Shown piece after piece: positions 32,767 to 40,734 of a stretch of 64,000 bases of DNA. How positions within the stretch are numbered: position 1 is the stretch's first letter; the number at the start of each line of letters is the position of its first letter. Position numbers and translations under genes: made by a program. The notes beneath the pieces are model-generated. The model had not been told where the DNA came from. It was given only the letters and a program-made list of their open reading frames with translations, and made no database searches. This DNA is from Actinomycetes bacterium (GTDB lineage: Bacteria; Actinomycetota; Acidimicrobiia; Acidimicrobiales; RAAP-2), in NCBI GenBank assembly GCA_021844425.1, contig JAKBTL010000076.1, positions 1-64,000 on the forward strand, written 5' to 3'.

Positions 32767-33717
32767 CTACCCTGCCGGGACGCTCGGCGGCAGCGGCTCG
32801 CGGGCTGCGCGGTATGCGGCACGCAGCTTCGGCGCCGCGTCGCGCAGCCACGTGGCTGTGGGCTTGTCGGCGAGGAAACGGGCGAAGTGGGTCACCGCCT
32901 TCGCCGCGGCACCTTCCTCGTAGAGCACCACCCCGAGGTAGTACTGCGCTGCGAACAGGGAAGGATCCACTTTGACCGCTTCTTCGAGGGCGGACGCACC
33001 CTCTACAGCGAATGTCTGCTCCTTCGCGCTGGACGCGGCTCGCCAGTCGAGCCAGCCCCATTCGGCGAGCGCGACAGGCTGACGCGGGTCTTCGGCCAGA
33101 ACGTCGCCGTAGAGCGCCAGCGCCTCAGTGCTCTTGCCGTCCGCCACGAGGGCCTTGGCCTGCCCGAGCTGCCGTTCGATCCTCTGCGCAGTGTTCAGCG
33201 AGATGCTGCCGGTCGCGTACTGGCCCGGGAGCCGAGGGGCAACCAGGTCGACGAGGAGCAGGACCGCCGCCGCGAGCACCGCCGCCGCACCGCCCGCCGC
33301 AAGCCACCACCGCCGGCGCCACCGCCGGCGCCACCGTGCGCGCTGGCGGACGCGACGTCCGCGGGCGTCGTCACCGGAGCCTCCGGCCCCGTCGGCCACG
33401 GCAGGCTCGTCGCCCCCGTCGGCCTCGGCAGGCTCGTCGCCCCCGTCGGCCTCGGCAGGCTCGTCGCCCCCGTCGGCCTCGGCAGGCTCGGACGCCTCGG
33501 CGAGCCTCCCCTCGAGCGCGGCGACGACCTCGGCCAGCCGGCGTTCGTCTCTTGCCCGCAGCAGCGCGTAGTCCTCGTCGGTGAGGTCGCCCGCTCCGTG
33601 CTCGCGCTCGGCGTCCACGAGGGATCGCTCAAGGAGCTCGCGCTCGTCGCGCAGGTGCCAATCATCGCCACTGCGGACCCCCGCGACCCTCTCGGCACCT
33701 CCGGTCAACCCGGTCAT
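32767..33717 (-). CDS. ccmI: CcmI/CycH-like TPR protein of cytochrome c maturation
   Basis: Probable apocytochrome chaperone of the haem ligation step. 316 residues. The N-terminal half matches CcmI: ERSLVDAEREHGAGDLTDEDYALLRARDERRLAEVV. Then an acidic repeat EPAEADGGD (about residues 80-107), a basic patch, a transmembrane segment (WLAAGGAAAVLAAAVLLLVDLVA) and a TPR domain (AQRIERQLGQAKALVADGKSTEALALYGDVLAEDPRQPVAL and ASALEEAVKVDPSLFAAQYYLGVVLYEEG). ATG 33717 overlaps the ccmH stop (ATGA); a start at 33747 is less likely. The order soluble-TM-TPR differs from proteobacterial CcmI, which starts with two TM helices. Confidence 0.75.
   Translation of the reverse strand: MTGLTGGAERVAGVRSGDDWHLRDERELLERSLVDAEREHGAGDLTDEDYALLRARDERRLAEVVAALEGRLAEASEPAEADGGDEPAEADGGDEPAEADGGDEPAVADGAGGSGDDARGRRVRQRARWRRRWRRRWWLAAGGAAAVLAAAVLLLVDLVAPRLPGQYATGSISLNTAQRIERQLGQAKALVADGKSTEALALYGDVLAEDPRQPVALAEWGWLDWRAASSAKEQTFAVEGASALEEAVKVDPSLFAAQYYLGVVLYEEGAAAKAVTHFARFLADKPTATWLRDAAPKLRAAYRAAREPLPPSVPAG
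33400..33490 (-). repeat. 27-bp tandem repeat in ccmI
   Basis: Three perfect 27-bp copies (33400-33480) plus 10 bases of a fourth encode the acidic nonapeptide EPAEADGGD ahead of the transmembrane segment. Identical DNA copies indicate recent expansion. Confidence 0.9.
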
Positions 33718-34181
33718 GCGGAAGCCTCGGCACGGAGCCGACGCCACGAACGGGAACGCCGCCAGAAGAAGACTCCGAGGCCGCCCACGGCGACGAGCCC
33801 GGCGACGAGCGGGAGCAGCCAGACAAGGGAAGAGAGCCCGGAGTCCGGAGGCGAGAGCAGGATGCTCGAACCGTACTGGGCGACGAGACGCTGCTCGATG
33901 GCGTGATCGCTCATCCCGGCTGACGCCAGACGATCCACCTCATGACGCACGGCGATCGCCGAGGAGGCAGAGGACTGCGCGACCGACACGTCCTCACAGC
34001 TCGGACACCGGATCTGCGTCTCCAGTGCGGCCGCGCGCTGGGCCGCGGTCGGCGCGGCGGATGACGCGACCCCGCTTCCGACCACGAGCGCCGCGGCGAG
34101 CACGGCGAGCGCCAACACGAAGCTCGCTCGCCCGCGCACGCGCCGCTGCCCTCTCGCGCCTTCAGCCATCGTGCACAGCAT
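33714..34181 (-). CDS. ccmH: Cytochrome c maturation protein CcmH
   Basis: Membrane-anchored thiol oxidoreductase that reduces apocytochrome CXXCH motifs for haem ligation. 155 residues from ATG 34181: an N-terminal signal anchor (SFVLALAVLAAALVVGSGVA), the redox motif QIRCPSCEDVSVAQS (Cys59 and Cys62), the three-helix CcmH domain to YGSSILLSPP, and a C-terminal transmembrane helix (SLVWLLPLVAGLVAVGGLGVFFW). The ATG shares a base with the ccmG stop (TGATG) and the stop overlaps ccmI. A second possible start, ATG 34169, is 4 codons in. Confidence 0.93.
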   Translation of the reverse strand: MLCTMAEGARGQRRVRGRASFVLALAVLAAALVVGSGVASSAAPTAAQRAAALETQIRCPSCEDVSVAQSSASSAIAVRHEVDRLASAGMSDHAIEQRLVAQYGSSILLSPPDSGLSSLVWLLPLVAGLVAVGGLGVFFWRRSRSWRRLRAEASA

Positions 34182-34816
34182 CAGCCATTGCCGGTTCCCG
34201 CGCCGCCGCTGAAGAGCTCGCCACGGCGAGCCGCGGCGAGCATCTGATCGAGCTGTGCGACAGTCACCGGTCCGACCCACGTCCCGACCACGGCCCCCGA
34301 CGGATCGACGAGGAAGGTCATCGGTGGCGACCCGACGCCGTAGCGGTTCGCGATCGCCCCTTGGCTGTCCGGAACGACAGGCCAGCGGATCCCCCAGTCC
34401 GCGACGAAGCGCCGGGCATCGCTCACCGTGTCGTTGAACACGACGCTCACCATCCGTGCGCCGTTGCTGCCATCACGCGACTGGCGGAAGGCGAAGTCGA
34501 CGAGCGCGGGCTCCTCCTCCTGGCACGGCGGGCACCAGCTCGCGAAGAAATTCACGTAGACGTAGTGACCACGCTCGCTCGCAAGCGAGAACTCGTGCCC
34601 TGCGAGCGTCGTCCCGCTGAGCGGGGGGGCGCGATGGCCCACGAGCGGGCTCTGCACCTGGGTCGCCTGCGACGAGGGTCGGGTTGCCGCCACGACGGCC
34701 ACTGCGACGAGCGCGACGAGCACGCCGCCGGCTACCCAACGCGTGAGGTGGCGGCGCGGGCGTCGCTCCCCTCCGCCTTGCGGTACGCCGGCTCGCAGAG
34801 ACGTGACCTCGGTCAT
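34181..34816 (-). CDS. ccmG: TlpA/CcmG-type membrane-anchored thioredoxin
   Basis: Extracytoplasmic thiol reductase of the cytochrome c pathway, 211 residues. One transmembrane segment (about 28-47, WVAGGVLVALVAVAVVAA) precedes a thioredoxin fold with FFASWCPPCQEEEP (Cys95 and Cys98), VVFNDTVSDARRFVADWGIRWPVVPD (the CcmG insert) and the cis-Pro region GVGSPPMTFLVD. ATG 34816 overlaps the ccmF stop (ATGA). Electrons would come from the CcdA protein encoded further upstream in the same array. Confidence 0.93.
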   Translation of the reverse strand: MTEVTSLRAGVPQGGGERRPRRHLTRWVAGGVLVALVAVAVVAATRPSSQATQVQSPLVGHRAPPLSGTTLAGHEFSLASERGHYVYVNFFASWCPPCQEEEPALVDFAFRQSRDGSNGARMVSVVFNDTVSDARRFVADWGIRWPVVPDSQGAIANRYGVGSPPMTFLVDPSGAVVGTWVGPVTVAQLDQMLAAARRGELFSGGAGTGNG

Positions 34817-36948
34817 CGCGCCTCGCTCCCGACGCTCGCCCGCTCGGGCTCGGGCTCGGGCTCGGGCGGGGGCGGGGCACCTGCCACGAGCGGCGAGAGG
34901 GCGGAGACCGGATCGGTCGCGCGTCGTCTCGCCCCAGGCACCATCGCGAGCAGCCCCCCTAGCCCGACGAGGAGGCCTCCCGCCCACATCCACGCCATCA
35001 GGGGCTCGACGATCGCACCGATCGCGATCGATGTCTTCGGCAGTGTCGGAACGACGTTCCCCCCGGTCGACTTCCCTGTCCGCCCTGTGGCGTCCCACGT
35101 GAGGTAGACGTCGCCGAACAACCCCGAGTCGATGGCGGGCGTGCCGACTACCTCCGAGCTCGGTCCCCCGTACTGGCTCACCGCCGGGGTGAACGGACCA
35201 CCGCCGTCGACACGTACGAGCGCCTCGGTGGCGAGCCGCTGGGGGGTGTCGACCGTGCGCAGTCCTTCGAAGGCGAAGGTGTGCCCGGCGAAGTGAACGA
35301 CCTTCCCGGGGCGCAGCACGAGCTCGGCCTGCGATCGAAACGAGGTCGCCGCGACGAGCCCGATCGCGAGCACGACGACCCCGAGGTGGACGACCATCCC
35401 TCCGTTGGTCCGCCCTACGAGCCCGCGCCACGCTCCGGCGCCTCGGCGCACGCTCCCTCGGACCGCGAGGACGAGCGACCGCAGCGCCGACGCCGCCGCG
35501 AACGCGGCGAGACCGAACCCGAGGAGCGGCTCGACCCCGCGCACACCGCCTGCCACACACCCAACGACCGTGAGGACTCCCGCCCATGCGGGCAGGGCAA
35601 GGCGGCCCCACAGCACGCCGGCGTCGACCTTGCGCCACGAGAGCGCGGGCGCCACCGCCATGAGGAGCAGGAGCGCCAGGCCGACAGGCACCGCCACAGT
35701 GTCGAAGTACGGAGCTCCGACGGTGACCGCCTGGTTCTTCAGCGCCTGGTAGAGGATCGGGAACAGGGTGCCGAGAAGGACGACGAAGGCGAACCCCACG
35801 AGCACGAGGTTGTTCACCAAGAACGCGCCCTCGCGCCCCAGCGGCGCGTCGACGCCCACGGGCGATCGAAGACGGTCACCGCGCCACGCGATGAGCCCGA
35901 ACCCCGTGACCGCGACGAGCAGGAAGAAGCCGATCAGCACCGGACCGAGGTTGGACTCGCTGAAGGCGTGCACCGAGACCACGATCCCCGAACGCGTGAG
36001 AAACGTCCCGAGGATGGTGAGGGAGAAGGTCGCCACCGAGAGCGACAGGTTCCAGACGCGCAGCAATCCCCGCCGTTCCTGCACCAGAACGGAGTGCAGG
36101 TAGGCCGTGCCGCACAGCCACGGCATCAGCGCTGCGTTCTCGACGGGGTCCCAGCCCCAGAAGCCACCCCAGCCAAGGACCTGGTACGACCACCATGCCC
36201 CGAGCACGATGCCGACGCTCAGCGCGGTCCACGCGATCAAGGTCCAGCGCCGGACCTCCGCCTGCCACTGCTCCCCCACCCGTCCGGTCGCGAGCATGCC
36301 GACGGCGAAAGCGAAGGGCACCGTGAACCCGACGAACCCGATGTAGAGGAGCGGAGGATGGACCGCGACGAGCGGGTTGTCCTGCAGCAACGCGTTCGGC
36401 CCCGCGCCCTTGAGCGGCCCCGTGCTCGTGAGGAAGGGGTTCGCCAGGCTCACCATCAGCCCGAAGAAGAACGCCGTGACCGCGTACATGACGAGCATCG
36501 CCCACCGGACAACGTCGTCGTCGGCACGTCGGCGGTAGCGCCAGACGACGAGCGCGGTGAAGACGGCCAGCATGAAGCCCCACAGAAGGAGCGACCCGGC
36601 GAGCGCCGACCAAAGCCCGGTGATCGAGTAGATGAGCGGCGTCGCCTTCGCGTTGTTGTCCGCCACGTAGACGAGGTGGAAGTCGTGCGTCACGAGCGCG
36701 ATCTCCATCGCCCCCACTGAGACCACAGCGCCGAGGAGCACGATCGGCGCCAGCAGCCTGGCGTCGAACCCAGCTTCTCGGGGGCCCGGACCGCGACCGA
36801 TCCGCCTGGCGTCGACGTGCTCGACCTTCCCGCGAGCGAGACTGGCGGGTCGCCGGCGAGCCAGCCCCGCCGCACACACGACCACGCCCGCAAGCGCCCC
36901 GACGAAGGCGAGCCAGAGACCCGCCGCTCCGAACGCTGCAGGCAGCAT
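34813..36948 (-). CDS. ccmF: Haem lyase CcmF
   Basis: Core subunit of the haem-ligation complex, 711 residues with about 14-15 membrane helices. The tryptophan-rich WWD motif is VLGWGGFWGWDPVENAALMPWL; conserved His residues appear in DNPLVAVHPPLLYIGFVGF and LTILGTFLTRSGIVVSVHAFSES. A periplasmic domain follows (SFRSQAELVLRPGKVVHFAGHTFAFEGL). The cytoplasmic tail ends in PPPPEPEPEPERASVG, from a CGGGCT-type DNA repeat near 34841-34870. ATG 36948 shares a base with the ccmE stop. Size and motifs are typical. Confidence 0.96.
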   Translation of the reverse strand: MLPAAFGAAGLWLAFVGALAGVVVCAAGLARRRPASLARGKVEHVDARRIGRGPGPREAGFDARLLAPIVLLGAVVSVGAMEIALVTHDFHLVYVADNNAKATPLIYSITGLWSALAGSLLLWGFMLAVFTALVVWRYRRRADDDVVRWAMLVMYAVTAFFFGLMVSLANPFLTSTGPLKGAGPNALLQDNPLVAVHPPLLYIGFVGFTVPFAFAVGMLATGRVGEQWQAEVRRWTLIAWTALSVGIVLGAWWSYQVLGWGGFWGWDPVENAALMPWLCGTAYLHSVLVQERRGLLRVWNLSLSVATFSLTILGTFLTRSGIVVSVHAFSESNLGPVLIGFFLLVAVTGFGLIAWRGDRLRSPVGVDAPLGREGAFLVNNLVLVGFAFVVLLGTLFPILYQALKNQAVTVGAPYFDTVAVPVGLALLLLMAVAPALSWRKVDAGVLWGRLALPAWAGVLTVVGCVAGGVRGVEPLLGFGLAAFAAASALRSLVLAVRGSVRRGAGAWRGLVGRTNGGMVVHLGVVVLAIGLVAATSFRSQAELVLRPGKVVHFAGHTFAFEGLRTVDTPQRLATEALVRVDGGGPFTPAVSQYGGPSSEVVGTPAIDSGLFGDVYLTWDATGRTGKSTGGNVVPTLPKTSIAIGAIVEPLMAWMWAGGLLVGLGGLLAMVPGARRRATDPVSALSPLVAGAPPPPEPEPEPERASVGSEAR

Positions 36949-37430
36949 CAGCGCACGGTGCCGTTAGGAGCCCGGACACGTGCCGGGTGCTCGGCGATGT
37001 ATGTGGGCGAGTGCTTCACCATGATCTGGTTCGACACGAAGAGGTCCGAGCTCCTCGACGCGAAGTGCCCGACCACGACGACGGGAATGTTCTGCTGGAA
37101 GAGCTGCGGGGGAGAGCCGACGTTGTGCACGACGACCTCGTGGCCGCCCCCGGAGACCTCGAAGTCCGCCCCGCGAGCCGTGCGGCGGACCGAGCCGGGG
37201 ACGACAAGGCCTTCGAGGCGGAAGACGGTCGTCCCGATCTTCGTCTTGTGCGCGAGCGCCTGGCTCACCGTGTCGAAGTAGTCGAGCGAGCTACCGAGAC
37301 CTTCGACGAGGAGGTAGACGATCGCCGCCGCGAGCAGCGCGAAGACGACGAGAAGGCGGGTACGCCGCTGGCGAGGGCTACGGTGCGCGGCCGTGGCCGA
37401 GGCCGCCGCCGGAGTCGTGGCGACGCTCAC
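36948..37430 (-). CDS. ccmE: Haem chaperone CcmE
   Basis: Single-pass protein that binds haem covalently and hands it to CcmF. 160 residues from GTG 37430: a basic N-terminus, transmembrane segment LLVVFALLAAAIVYLLVEGL, and an OB-fold beta barrel (FRLEGLVVPGSVRRTARGADFEVSGGGHEVVVHNVG). The haem-binding motif HxxxY is present as KHSPTY (His140, Tyr144), so it belongs to the His-type rather than the Cys-type. The start overlaps the ccmD stop (GTGA). Confidence 0.93.
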   Translation of the reverse strand: MSVATTPAAASATAAHRSPRQRRTRLLVVFALLAAAIVYLLVEGLGSSLDYFDTVSQALAHKTKIGTTVFRLEGLVVPGSVRRTARGADFEVSGGGHEVVVHNVGSPPQLFQQNIPVVVVGHFASRSSDLFVSNQIMVKHSPTYIAEHPARVRAPNGTVR

Positions 37431-37597
37431 CGATCCGATCCCCGGGAAGGCGCATCGCCCAACCGGACACCGTCCTCTCCCCCCGCTCCCACCCGCTCCG
37501 CAGCACGTTCGAGCCGTCGACGGCGCAGGAGCAACGAGAGCGAGTAGAGCGCGAGGACGCCGAGCGCGATCCCGTACCCCGCGTCGACGTAGCTCAT
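37427..37597 (-). CDS. ccmD: Short CcmD protein
   Basis: A 56-residue reading frame overlaps the ccmC stop (ATGA) and the ccmE start (GTGA). It begins MSYVDAGYGIALGVLALYSLSLLL followed by an arginine-rich stretch RRRRLERAAERV: one transmembrane helix with a positive flank, the standard CcmD layout. CcmD stabilises the CcmABC-E complex that releases haem-loaded CcmE. Gene order C-D-E supports the call. The acidic/Arg-rich C-terminus is not conserved. Confidence 0.88.
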   Translation of the reverse strand: MSYVDAGYGIALGVLALYSLSLLLRRRRLERAAERVGAGGEDGVRLGDAPSRGSDR

Positions 37598-38469
37598 CGT
37601 CCTCCCCCTGCGGGCTGGCGGAGCGTCGTGGCGACCGGCGTGACGGGTGTCGTGGCGACCGGCGTGACGGGCGTCGTGACGGGTGTCGTGGCGACCGGCG
37701 TGACGGGCGTCGTGACGGGTGTCGTGGCGACCGGCGTGACGGGCGTCGACCCCTCCGCCCAGCGCTCGGACAACGAGACCTCGAGCTCCTCGTCACCGAT
37801 CCGGTCCGAGAGAGCCTCGACCCGATAGCGGACGAGCAGCATCCAGACGAACACCAACGTCATGGCCAGGAACCCGAGCCCCATGGTCCACGCCATCAAC
37901 CCGTGCACCTTGAGTGTGAGCCCGGGGTTCAGCACCGTCCCTCGCTGGTGCAAGGTCTGCCACCAGTCGACCGAGAACGTGACGATCGGCACGTCGACGA
38001 ACGCGACGAGCGCGGCGACCGCGCATCGCCGTGCCCGGACCTCTGGATCCGCAGGGACGCGCCGGAGCGCGAGGTAGCCGAGGAAGAGCACGAGCAAGAG
38101 GGCAGTCGAGGTCAGTCGGGCTGTCCACGTCCACCACACGCCCCACGTCGGCCGGCCCCACAGGGACCCGGTGACGAGCGTGAGGGCGGTGAACACCACC
38201 CCCACCTCGACCGCGGACGCCCCCAGACGGTCCCAGAACAGCGACCGGGTGCGATGCCAGAGGTAGAGGACGCTCGACAGCGCTGCGACGCCGAAGGCGC
38301 AGTAGAGGGCCACCCACGCGATCGGCGGATGGAGGTAGAGGAGGCGCGCCAGTGTTCCCTGGACCTCAGCTGGAGGGGTCACCCAGAGCCCCAGCCAGAC
38401 GGTGAGGGCGGTGGTCACCACCGCCGAGGCGCCGACCCAGCGCGTGACCGACCGCATGCGGGCGCTCAT
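37594..38469 (-). CDS. ccmC: Haem exporter/transferase CcmC
   Basis: Membrane protein delivering haem to CcmE. 291 residues with six helices. Haem-handling features: YLHPPIAWVALYCAFGVAAL near residue 45, the WWD motif RPTWGVWWTWTARLTS and a later His in NPGLTLKVHGLMAW. After the last helix (about residue 225) it carries an unusual tail of TTPVTPVA repeats that other CcmC proteins lack. ATG 38469 overlaps the ccmB stop (ATGA) and its stop overlaps ccmD. Confidence 0.95.
   Translation of the reverse strand: MSARMRSVTRWVGASAVVTTALTVWLGLWVTPPAEVQGTLARLLYLHPPIAWVALYCAFGVAALSSVLYLWHRTRSLFWDRLGASAVEVGVVFTALTLVTGSLWGRPTWGVWWTWTARLTSTALLLVLFLGYLALRRVPADPEVRARRCAVAALVAFVDVPIVTFSVDWWQTLHQRGTVLNPGLTLKVHGLMAWTMGLGFLAMTLVFVWMLLVRYRVEALSDRIGDEELEVSLSERWAEGSTPVTPVATTPVTTPVTPVATTPVTTPVTPVATTPVTPVATTLRQPAGGGR
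37625..37744 (-). repeat. 12/24-bp tandem repeat encoding the CcmC tail
   Basis: Four 24-bp units and two 12-bp units (built on GTCGTGGCGACC and GGCGTGACGGGC) alternate without interruption over 120 bp in frame, giving TTPVTPVA and TTPV blocks. Near-identity of copies points to recent slippage. Confidence 0.92.
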
Positions 38470-39143
38470 GCTACCTCCTGGAGCGGCCCGTAGAGCGCGA
38501 CCCCGACCGCCAGGTACACGGCGGCGAACGGCCCGAGGATCTTGAGCCACGACGCGCCGGAGGCGACCGCACCGCTGACCGCGGCCGACCACGCACGCGA
38601 TCCGGAGATCAGCACCGGTGCGACGATCGGAAGCACGAGCAGCGGGAGCAGCGTCTCGCGAACTCGGAGCCCCGCGGACAAGGCGCCGTAGAGCACGCCG
38701 GCCGCCGACAGCCCGATGGTGGCGAGGACCGAGGCGGCAAGCGCGAGCCACCAGGTCTGCACGTGCACGTCGAAGAGCACCACGATGCCCGCTCCGAGCA
38801 AGACCTGGACCGCGACGAGCTGGATCGCCACGGCCGCTGCCTTCCCCAAGAACACCCCTGCCGGGTCGATCCCAGAGAGCCGGAGGCCATCGCGCGTGCC
38901 CTCCCCGGACTCGATCGCCATGCTGCGCTGCGTCGCGAGCACGGTGGAGAAGAGCACGGCCAGCCAGTACAGCCCCGGAGCGGCCACGCGCAGCGCCTTC
39001 GGGCCAGGACCGAGCGCAAAACCGAAGAGCACCAGGACGAGGACTGCGAAGGGCAACACCTGCCACAGCGCCACGCGCGAGCGCAACTCGATCCTGATGT
39101 CCTTCCCCGCGACGAGGAGCGCGTCACGCCACACCGACGTCAT
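38466..39143 (-). CDS. ccmB: Haem-exporter ABC permease CcmB
   Basis: Permease partner of CcmA in the ATP-dependent release of holo-CcmE. 225 residues, six membrane helices, with ALLVAGKDIRIELRSR at the N-terminus, ATQRSMAIESGEGTRDGLRLSGIDPAGVFLGKA (the family loop) and LLPLLVLPIVAPVLISGSRAWSAA. The start is 20 bp inside ccmA and the stop overlaps ccmC, so expression is tightly coupled. Confidence 0.94.
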   Translation of the reverse strand: MTSVWRDALLVAGKDIRIELRSRVALWQVLPFAVLVLVLFGFALGPGPKALRVAAPGLYWLAVLFSTVLATQRSMAIESGEGTRDGLRLSGIDPAGVFLGKAAAVAIQLVAVQVLLGAGIVVLFDVHVQTWWLALAASVLATIGLSAAGVLYGALSAGLRVRETLLPLLVLPIVAPVLISGSRAWSAAVSGAVASGASWLKILGPFAAVYLAVGVALYGPLQEVA

Positions 39144-39858
39144 CCCTCCTCACCGCGACCAGAACCCGATCCGCGGCGCCGGCGACGCATCGTCCCCCGT
39201 CGCGCACGTCGTCGACCCGTCCGCCTCGCATGACCACGACACGATCGGCGAGCGGAACCGAGAGGTCCGGCTCGTGCGAGGTGAGCACCACCGCCGCGCC
39301 GGACGCGGCGGCTTCCCCGACGAGGGCACCGACGAACGCTCGGGCATCGGCATCGAGCCCTGCATGCGGCTCGTCGAGCAACCACACCTCCGGCCCACGT
39401 GCCACGAGCACCGCGAGCGCCGTCCTACGCCGCTGACCGGCCGACATCCGAATCACGGGCGTCCTACCCAGGCGCCCGACGAGGCCGAGCCGGTCGAGCG
39501 CTGCACCCACACGCTCGGTGCCAAGGCCCGCCGCGCGGACGGAGAAACGCACGTTCTCGAGCGCGGTGAGCTCGTCATAGAGCGCCGGGTCGTGACCGAG
39601 AAGGCCGACCCGGCGGCGTACCTGGGTCCGGTCTGCCCGCAGATCGCAGCCGAGCACGGTCGCCTCCCCCGACGTCACCGGCAGAAGCCCGGCGCAGGTA
39701 CGCAGCAGGCTCGTCTTGCCAGCCCCGTTCGGTCCGAGGACGGCGACGACCTCGCCGAGCGCGACGTCGAGATCGACTCCCGAGAGCGCGGGGAACCGGC
39801 CGGCCAGGGCGACCGCCGAGCGAAGGTGGACTGCACGATCCATGACCCGAGCCGACAT
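39124..39858 (-). CDS. ccmA: Haem-exporter ABC ATPase CcmA
   Basis: ATPase of the CcmAB complex, 244 residues. Walker A LGPNGAGKTSLLRTCAG (about 41-57), the signature IRMSAGQRRRTALAVLVARG, Walker B VWLLDEPHAGLD and the switch His in LTSHEPD. ATG 39858 is used; ATG 39843 (MDRAVHLRS) would shorten it by five codons. It is 34 bp from the ccdA stop and overlaps ccmB. Confidence 0.93.
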   Translation of the reverse strand: MSARVMDRAVHLRSAVALAGRFPALSGVDLDVALGEVVAVLGPNGAGKTSLLRTCAGLLPVTSGEATVLGCDLRADRTQVRRRVGLLGHDPALYDELTALENVRFSVRAAGLGTERVGAALDRLGLVGRLGRTPVIRMSAGQRRRTALAVLVARGPEVWLLDEPHAGLDADARAFVGALVGEAAASGAAVVLTSHEPDLSVPLADRVVVMRGGRVDDVRDGGRCVAGAADRVLVAVRRDDVGVA

Positions 39859-39892
39859 GCTACGGGCGGTCGTCGAAGCGGTCCAAGCGGGC

Positions 39893-40726
39893 CTAGCTGA
39901 CCGTCAGGCGCTGCAACCCCAGGTGATCGAGCAGTGAGGAGAACTGTGCGGAAAGCCACCCGAGGTCGCCTGCGAGAAGGATCGCCCCGAAGGCCACCAG
40001 CACCAGCGCTGCGGCAGCCTGGAGCACGGCGAGGGGCTTGCGAGCACGAGCGTAGAAGGTCGTCACTCGGTCGAATGCCAGGCCCGTCAAGAGGAACGGG
40101 ACGCCGAGGCCGAGGGAGTACGCGAACAGCAGGGCCACGCCTCCGCCGAGCGTCGAGCGGGCCATCGTGAGGGCGAGGACCGCCCCGAGCACCGGCCCGA
40201 TGCAGGGGGTCCAAGCGAACGCGAAGGCCATTCCCATCACCGGCGCCGCCCACGCGCCGAGGGTCTCCGGGCGGACGTGGACTCGGCGCTCGCCGACGAA
40301 CCAGGCCGCTCGCCCCGCGACGCGCGGCCCGAGCCGGGACCACGCACCGGCGGGCAGGGAGGTCGCGAGCATCACCGCGCCGAGCGCCACGACGACAGCG
40401 CCCGAGGTGAGGGTCAGCACATGCAGGTGGCGGTACAACAACGCGTGCACCCCCGACGCGGTCGCTCCGAGTGCGACGAAGACGGCCGTGAACCCCGCGA
40501 CGAACAGCAAGATGCCGCGGAGCAGCGGCACGAGCGCCGGCGAGGGTGAGGGTGAGGGTGAGGGTGCTGCCCTCGAGGAGCCGAGCTCTGCAGCGGACAG
40601 CCCGGACACGAGCGAGAGGTAGCCGGGCACGAGCGGCAGGACGCACGGTGAGAGGAACGACAAGATGCCGGCGCCGAATGCGACGAGCGCTCCGAGCGGA
40701 CCGAAGGTGATCGCGCCGGCGAGCAC
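39893..40726 (-). CDS. ccdA: CcdA-type transmembrane thiol transporter
   Basis: Moves reducing equivalents from cytoplasmic thioredoxin across the membrane to CcmG/CcmH. 277 residues from GTG 40726, with GAGGG just upstream. The redox cysteines lie in LSFLSPCVLPLVPGYLSL (Cys28) and FAWTPCIGPVLGAVL (about Cys175), the internal-repeat arrangement of the DsbD-beta family. A PSPSPSPSPA linker, from a GAGGGT DNA repeat near 40546-40563, separates helices 1 and 2. Eight base pairs after gmd and immediately before ccmA. Confidence 0.92.
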   Translation of the reverse strand: MLAGAITFGPLGALVAFGAGILSFLSPCVLPLVPGYLSLVSGLSAAELGSSRAAPSPSPSPSPALVPLLRGILLFVAGFTAVFVALGATASGVHALLYRHLHVLTLTSGAVVVALGAVMLATSLPAGAWSRLGPRVAGRAAWFVGERRVHVRPETLGAWAAPVMGMAFAFAWTPCIGPVLGAVLALTMARSTLGGGVALLFAYSLGLGVPFLLTGLAFDRVTTFYARARKPLAVLQAAAALVLVAFGAILLAGDLGWLSAQFSSLLDHLGLQRLTVS

Positions 40727-40734
40727 CTCAGCCC

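Noticed and set aside
37625-37744. Possible CRISPR-like array from regular repeats
   Set aside because: Units are directly adjacent, of 12/24 bp, in frame inside ccmC and without unique spacers.
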